37,313 nt of DNA from Thomasclavelia spiroformis. GTDB lineage: Bacteria > Bacillota_I > Bacilli_A > Erysipelotrichales > Coprobacillaceae. This document shows, one piece after another, positions 34,692-37,313 of the stretch (the stretch's first letter is position 1; every line of letters begins with the position of its first letter). The stretch is from contig JAGZCC010000018.1 of NCBI GenBank assembly GCA_018369555.1, positions 1 through 37,313 on the forward strand. Reading direction: 5' to 3'. The translations under genes and the position numbers were made by a program. Below the pieces are notes generated by a model. That model did not search any database. It worked only from the letters and a program-made list of their open reading frames with translations, and had not been told where the DNA came from.

Positions 34692-34769
34692 CTAAAACTT
34701 TTCAGGATTTAGCAAAGCATAAAAGAGATATGTTGTTAACATTAAAATGATAATAACTAATAACCACAT
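34692..34769 (-). CDS. kdpF: KdpF small membrane subunit
   Basis: 25 aa: one hydrophobic helix (MWLLVIIILMLTTYLFYALL) ending NPEKF. The YALLNPEKF tail is the hallmark of KdpF, the peptide that stabilises the KdpABC complex. AGGAGG lies 8 nt before the ATG. It is separated from kdpA by the TPR-like gene, unlike the usual direct kdpF-kdpA order. Confidence 0.88.
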   Translation of the reverse strand: MWLLVIIILMLTTYLFYALLNPEKF

Positions 34770-34783
34770 AATAAAATCCTCCT

Positions 34784-34876
34784 TTATTTTTTATTTATCT
34801 TGTCAATTTTACTCACAAACCATCCCATTAATACAAATGCAGCAATCATAACTAACATCATTAATAAATCTTCCAT
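34784..34876 (-). CDS. 30-aa membrane peptide, first gene of the kdp operon
   Basis: A single hydrophobic helix (MEDLLMMLVMIAAFVLMGWF) followed by a charged tail, VSKIDKINKK. AGGAGG lies about 7 nt before the ATG, and the stop codon overlaps the ribosome binding region of kdpF, so the frame is clearly meant to be translated. Clostridial kdp operons are reported to begin with small extra ORFs (kdpZ and kdpY in C. acetobutylicum), and this may correspond to one. Function unknown; a second KdpF-like stabiliser or regulatory peptide is possible. Confidence 0.75.
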   Translation of the reverse strand: MEDLLMMLVMIAAFVLMGWFVSKIDKINKK

Positions 34877-34896
34877 ATTTTCTACCTCCTAGTTCT

Positions 34897-34985
34897 TTGT
34901 CTTTTCTTAAGACAATCGAATTTTAACATTTCAAAAATTAAAACAGGATTAAAAGGTATTAATCAAAATTAAAATGGCATTAAAA
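34897..34985 (-). promoter_or_regulatory. kdp operon promoter region with five phased ATTAAAA-like repeats
   Basis: Plus-strand ATTAAAA-like units begin at 34937, 34948, 34958 (degenerate, ATTAATC), 34968 and 34979, that is every 10-11 bp on one DNA face. Read on the minus strand they lie directly upstream of a plausible -10 (TAAAAT, 34924-34919) that has no good -35, as expected of an activated promoter. The likely binder is KdpE (inference). The kdp leader then holds a TTGTCTT/AAGACAA hairpin (34897-34915). The rest of the region up to 35068 is AT-rich and must hold the promoter of the divergent gene, not resolved by eye. Confidence 0.6.
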
Positions 34986-35068
34986 TTATCAAATTCGCTT
35001 TTTTTATAAAAATTTCATATGTAAAATAACAATAGAATAATATAAATTCGAAAAGTAGGTGAATTGTT

Positions 35069-36967
35069 ATGGATACAAAAATAAAAAAAGGAAACCTAAC
35101 AATATTTTTTGGATATTGTGCTGGTGTAGGAAAAACATATGCCATGCTTAATGCTGCACAACAAAAATCTGTAGAGGGTGTTGATGTTGTTATTGGATAT
35201 ATTGAACCACATGAACGTAAAGAAACAACGGATCTCACATACGGATTAGAGAAAATAGAAAAAAAAGAAATAAACTATAAAAATCATTTATTTCTTGAAT
35301 TTAATTTAGAGGCTGCATTAGAAAGACATCCACAGCTTATTTTAGTAGATGAACTCGCTCATAATAATGCACCAACTTCTACACATAAAAAAAGGTATAG
35401 TGATGTTGAAGAGTTGTTAAGGGCAGGAATTGATGTTTATACAACAGTAAATGTTCAGCATCTTGAAAGTTTGCATGATGTTGTTGAAAGTATCACACGT
35501 ATCAAAGTTAATGAACGAATTCCTGATCATATCTTCGATGAAGCATATGATGTAAAATTGGTCGATATTGAAATTGAAGATCTAATCATACGATTAAAAG
35601 AAGGGAAAATTTACAACCCCTTACAAGCAAAAAGAGCATTAAATCATTTTTTTGTGAAAGATAATTTAATAGCCCTTAGAGAAATAATGCTTAGAAGATG
35701 TGCAGATAGAATTAATTTATATGCAAATAACGAAAACAAACCATTTCTTAAAGAGCATATACTTGTATGTATAGGAACATCTCCAACAAATCAAAAAGTC
35801 ATACGGACCGCTTCTAAAATGGCACAAGCTTTTCATGGTGAATTTACCGCTTTATATGTAGAAACTTCCACAAGTAAGGCTATGCCACAAAAAGCATATG
35901 ATCAATTACAATCAAATTTAACATTAGCTAAGCATCTTCGCGCCAATATTGTTTCTACTTATGGTGATGATATTGCTTATCAAATTAGTCAATACGCTAA
36001 AACTAGTGGTATATCTAAACTTGTTTTAGGACGTTCTTATCAAAAGAAATTTCTTTTTAAAAAACAAACAATCGTTGATACTTTAACAAATTTATCACCT
36101 AATCTTGAAATATATATTATTCCGGATAATAATTCTAGCTATCAAAAACAACCATTATATTTACATAAATACATTCAATTTTATTTTAAAGATACACTTA
36201 TTTCTATAATAACATTATTTGCAACAACAGTAATATCTTTTATTGCTTCTGCTTTACATTTCGATATAACAAGTGTTGTATTATTCTATGTTTTATCATC
36301 CTGTGTTATTGGAATGTTGACCTTATATCCAATTTATATTGTAATAAGTTCTTTGATTAGTATATGTATTATCAATTTCTTTTTTATAAATCCTAAATAT
36401 TCACTTTTTATTGCCTCTAAAGAAAATTTACTTATGGTTATTGTCATGGTGTGTGTATCTTTCATTATCAACATACTGCAACTAAAACTTAAAAAAGAAA
36501 AAAACCTAGCTTCTTCTCATGCATATAGTATGGATGTATTATTACAAGCAAGTCAAAGATTACAACTAACAAATTCATATGAAGATATCATGAAAGAAAC
36601 TTGTTATCAGTTATATAAATTAGTAAAGAATGTTATTTTATTTTATCCTGTAAAAAAAGATTTCGTTCAAAATCCTTATGTTTATAATCCGCAAAAATTA
36701 CCATATGTTAAAGAAATATATCTCTCTAACAAGGAAAAAACAGTAGCTAAGTGGGTTTATACAAACAATAAAAATGCAGGAGCATTAACAAGTACCTTAT
36801 CAGATGCAAATGCCTTATATTTAGCAATTCGTAGAAATAATAAAATTTATGGTGTAGTAGGAATTGGAGTAAATTCAGATAACACTTTAACTCCAAATCA
36901 AATCATGTTAATAAAAACATTATTAAATGAGATTTCTTTAGCATTTGATTCTATTGTAAAAATATAA
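35069..36967 (+). CDS. kdpD: KdpD sensor half: ATP-binding sensor, USP, membrane and GAF domains, no kinase
   Basis: 632 aa. The KdpD domain (1-~215) has Walker A GYCAGVGKT (15-23), Walker-B-like LILVDELAHNNAPTS and the diagnostic GIDVYTTVNVQHLESL. A USP domain follows (~229-355, ILVCIGTSPTN then FTALYVE), then four membrane helices (DUF4118, ~374-470) and a GAF-like domain (~490-630). The protein stops at SLAFDSIVKI, exactly where the kinase paralogue continues into HisKA. It is divergent from the kdp operon and carries AGGTG before ATG 35069. Stand-alone N-terminal KdpD proteins are known in some cyanobacteria. It probably senses for, or pairs with, the kinase at 26995. Truncation through nearby IS activity is the alternative. 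Confidence 0.93.
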   Translation: MDTKIKKGNLTIFFGYCAGVGKTYAMLNAAQQKSVEGVDVVIGYIEPHERKETTDLTYGLEKIEKKEINYKNHLFLEFNLEAALERHPQLILVDELAHNNAPTSTHKKRYSDVEELLRAGIDVYTTVNVQHLESLHDVVESITRIKVNERIPDHIFDEAYDVKLVDIEIEDLIIRLKEGKIYNPLQAKRALNHFFVKDNLIALREIMLRRCADRINLYANNENKPFLKEHILVCIGTSPTNQKVIRTASKMAQAFHGEFTALYVETSTSKAMPQKAYDQLQSNLTLAKHLRANIVSTYGDDIAYQISQYAKTSGISKLVLGRSYQKKFLFKKQTIVDTLTNLSPNLEIYIIPDNNSSYQKQPLYLHKYIQFYFKDTLISIITLFATTVISFIASALHFDITSVVLFYVLSSCVIGMLTLYPIYIVISSLISICIINFFFINPKYSLFIASKENLLMVIVMVCVSFIINILQLKLKKEKNLASSHAYSMDVLLQASQRLQLTNSYEDIMKETCYQLYKLVKNVILFYPVKKDFVQNPYVYNPQKLPYVKEIYLSNKEKTVAKWVYTNNKNAGALTSTLSDANALYLAIRRNNKIYGVVGIGVNSDNTLTPNQIMLIKTLLNEISLAFDSIVKI

Positions 36968-37016
36968 TCTTATAAAAAAAACAATACTAATTATCATAAG
37001 TCTTATAGCAATAATA

Positions 37017-37088
37017 AAACCTCTTTATCACTAATTTCTAATTAGTTTATATATATTCATTTACAAATACATATATTGAGAGGTTTTT
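37017..37088 (+). terminator. Probable terminator after the sensor-half gene
   Basis: AAACCTCT (37017-37024) pairs with AGAGGTTT (37079-37086), enclosing further AT-rich dyads such as CTAAT/ATTAG (37031-37045), and ends in TTTTT. The long enclosed region makes it less certain than a simple hairpin. Confidence 0.5.
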
Positions 37089-37091
37089 GCT

Positions 37092-37313
37092 ATGAAACAT
37101 AATCGCTCATCACCAAGATTTCTTTTTTATTTAACAATCATAAATAAGGAGGAAATCAAAGTGAAAGATTATAAATATGATTATAAAAGAAGTACCGGTA
37201 TGCTAAAAAAATTTCAACTGAGTAAATCAGGATATTATGAATATTTGAAAAGAAAACCATGTAAACAAAAAATCAGAAAAGCTAGAATCACAGAAAGAAT
37301 CAAGAAGATCTAT
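37092..37313 (+). CDS. IS3-family transposase orfB, N-terminal part, runs off the right edge
   Basis: The frame is open from ATG 37092; a GTG at 37161 with AAGGAGG 8 nt upstream is the more likely start. The protein contains FQLSKSGYYEYLKRK and then basic RKARITERIKKIY, the usual N-terminal region of IS3/IS150-type orfB before the DDE core. No orfA lies directly upstream, so this may be an orphan or incomplete element. It sits just past the kdpD sensor-half gene. Confidence 0.7.
   Translation, partial: MKHNRSSPRFLFYLTIINKEEIKVKDYKYDYKRSTGMLKKFQLSKSGYYEYLKRKPCKQKIRKARITERIKKIY

Noticed and set aside
34937..34985. The ATTAAAA repeats as a CRISPR array
   Set aside because: The units are 7 bp and spacers 3-4 bp, far too short, and no cas gene is present; a protein-binding array fits better.
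34877..35068. A c-di-AMP (ydaO-type) riboswitch upstream of kdp
   Set aside because: These riboswitches precede potassium transporter genes in many Bacillota, but I cannot find their conserved core here; there is only one small hairpin, and the 192-nt gap also has to hold two promoters.

Overview
The window is very AT-rich DNA with strong AGGAGG-type ribosome binding sites. Its gene content (several fructose-family PTS genes, RpiR and PRD regulators, a huge sortase-type surface glycosidase, clostridial-style kdp genes, IS66 and IS3 debris) points to a low-GC gut Bacillota, most likely Erysipelotrichia (Coprobacillus/Thomasclavelia-like). That placement is an inference; no rRNA or tRNA was seen.

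Layout. (1) 1-3.5 kb: an SmtB-type ArsR metal sensor, divergent from a gene that begins at the left edge and looks frameshifted at an A8 tract, then a DUF1905 protein and a CtpE/Exp7-like P-type ATPase. (2) 3.6-9.5 kb: a fructose/sugar-phosphate operon with an RpiR regulator, fruK, a wrecked fused fructose EIIABC pseudogene, rpiA, a Gfo/Idh/MocA oxidoreductase and a Cof-type HAD phosphatase. (3) 9.7-17.6 kb: an intact split fructose-type PTS (EIIA, EIIB, EIIC), a LicR/MtlR-type PRD regulator, and two tandem exported proteins that look like M61-like metallopeptidases with damaged zinc sites. (4) 17.6-19.1 kb: a gene graveyard holding a second copy of the PTS promoter/leader with only 13 codons of EIIA, and a decayed minus-strand gene. 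(5) 19.1-25.3 kb: a 2055-residue secreted GH38 alpha-mannosidase with two CBM32-like modules, four FIVAR repeats and a KTGD-type sorting signal. (6) 25.4-26.9 kb: IS66 and IS3 remnants and a beheaded CHAP hydrolase. (7) 27-37 kb: a potassium-stress locus. The kdp operon (30-aa ORF, kdpF, TPR protein, kdpA, kdpB, kdpC) and then kdpE plus a kinase run on the minus strand. A divergent plus-strand gene encodes the other half of KdpD. (8) Right edge: the start of an IS3-type transposase.

The most notable feature is the KdpD sensor, which is present as two proteins with complementary domain content. The plus-strand protein has the KdpD ATP-binding sensor domain, USP, four-helix membrane domain and GAF, and stops exactly where HisKA should begin. 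The minus-strand protein lacks the ATP-binding sensor domain but has USP, membrane domain, GAF and a complete histidine kinase. The promoter region between them carries five helically phased ATTAAAA-like repeats, a good candidate activator (KdpE) site.

A second theme is decay and duplication. One fructose PTS is dead by four separate lesions while another is intact. The intact one's control region is duplicated 8 kb away. Homopolymer A-tracts mark two of the frameshifts.
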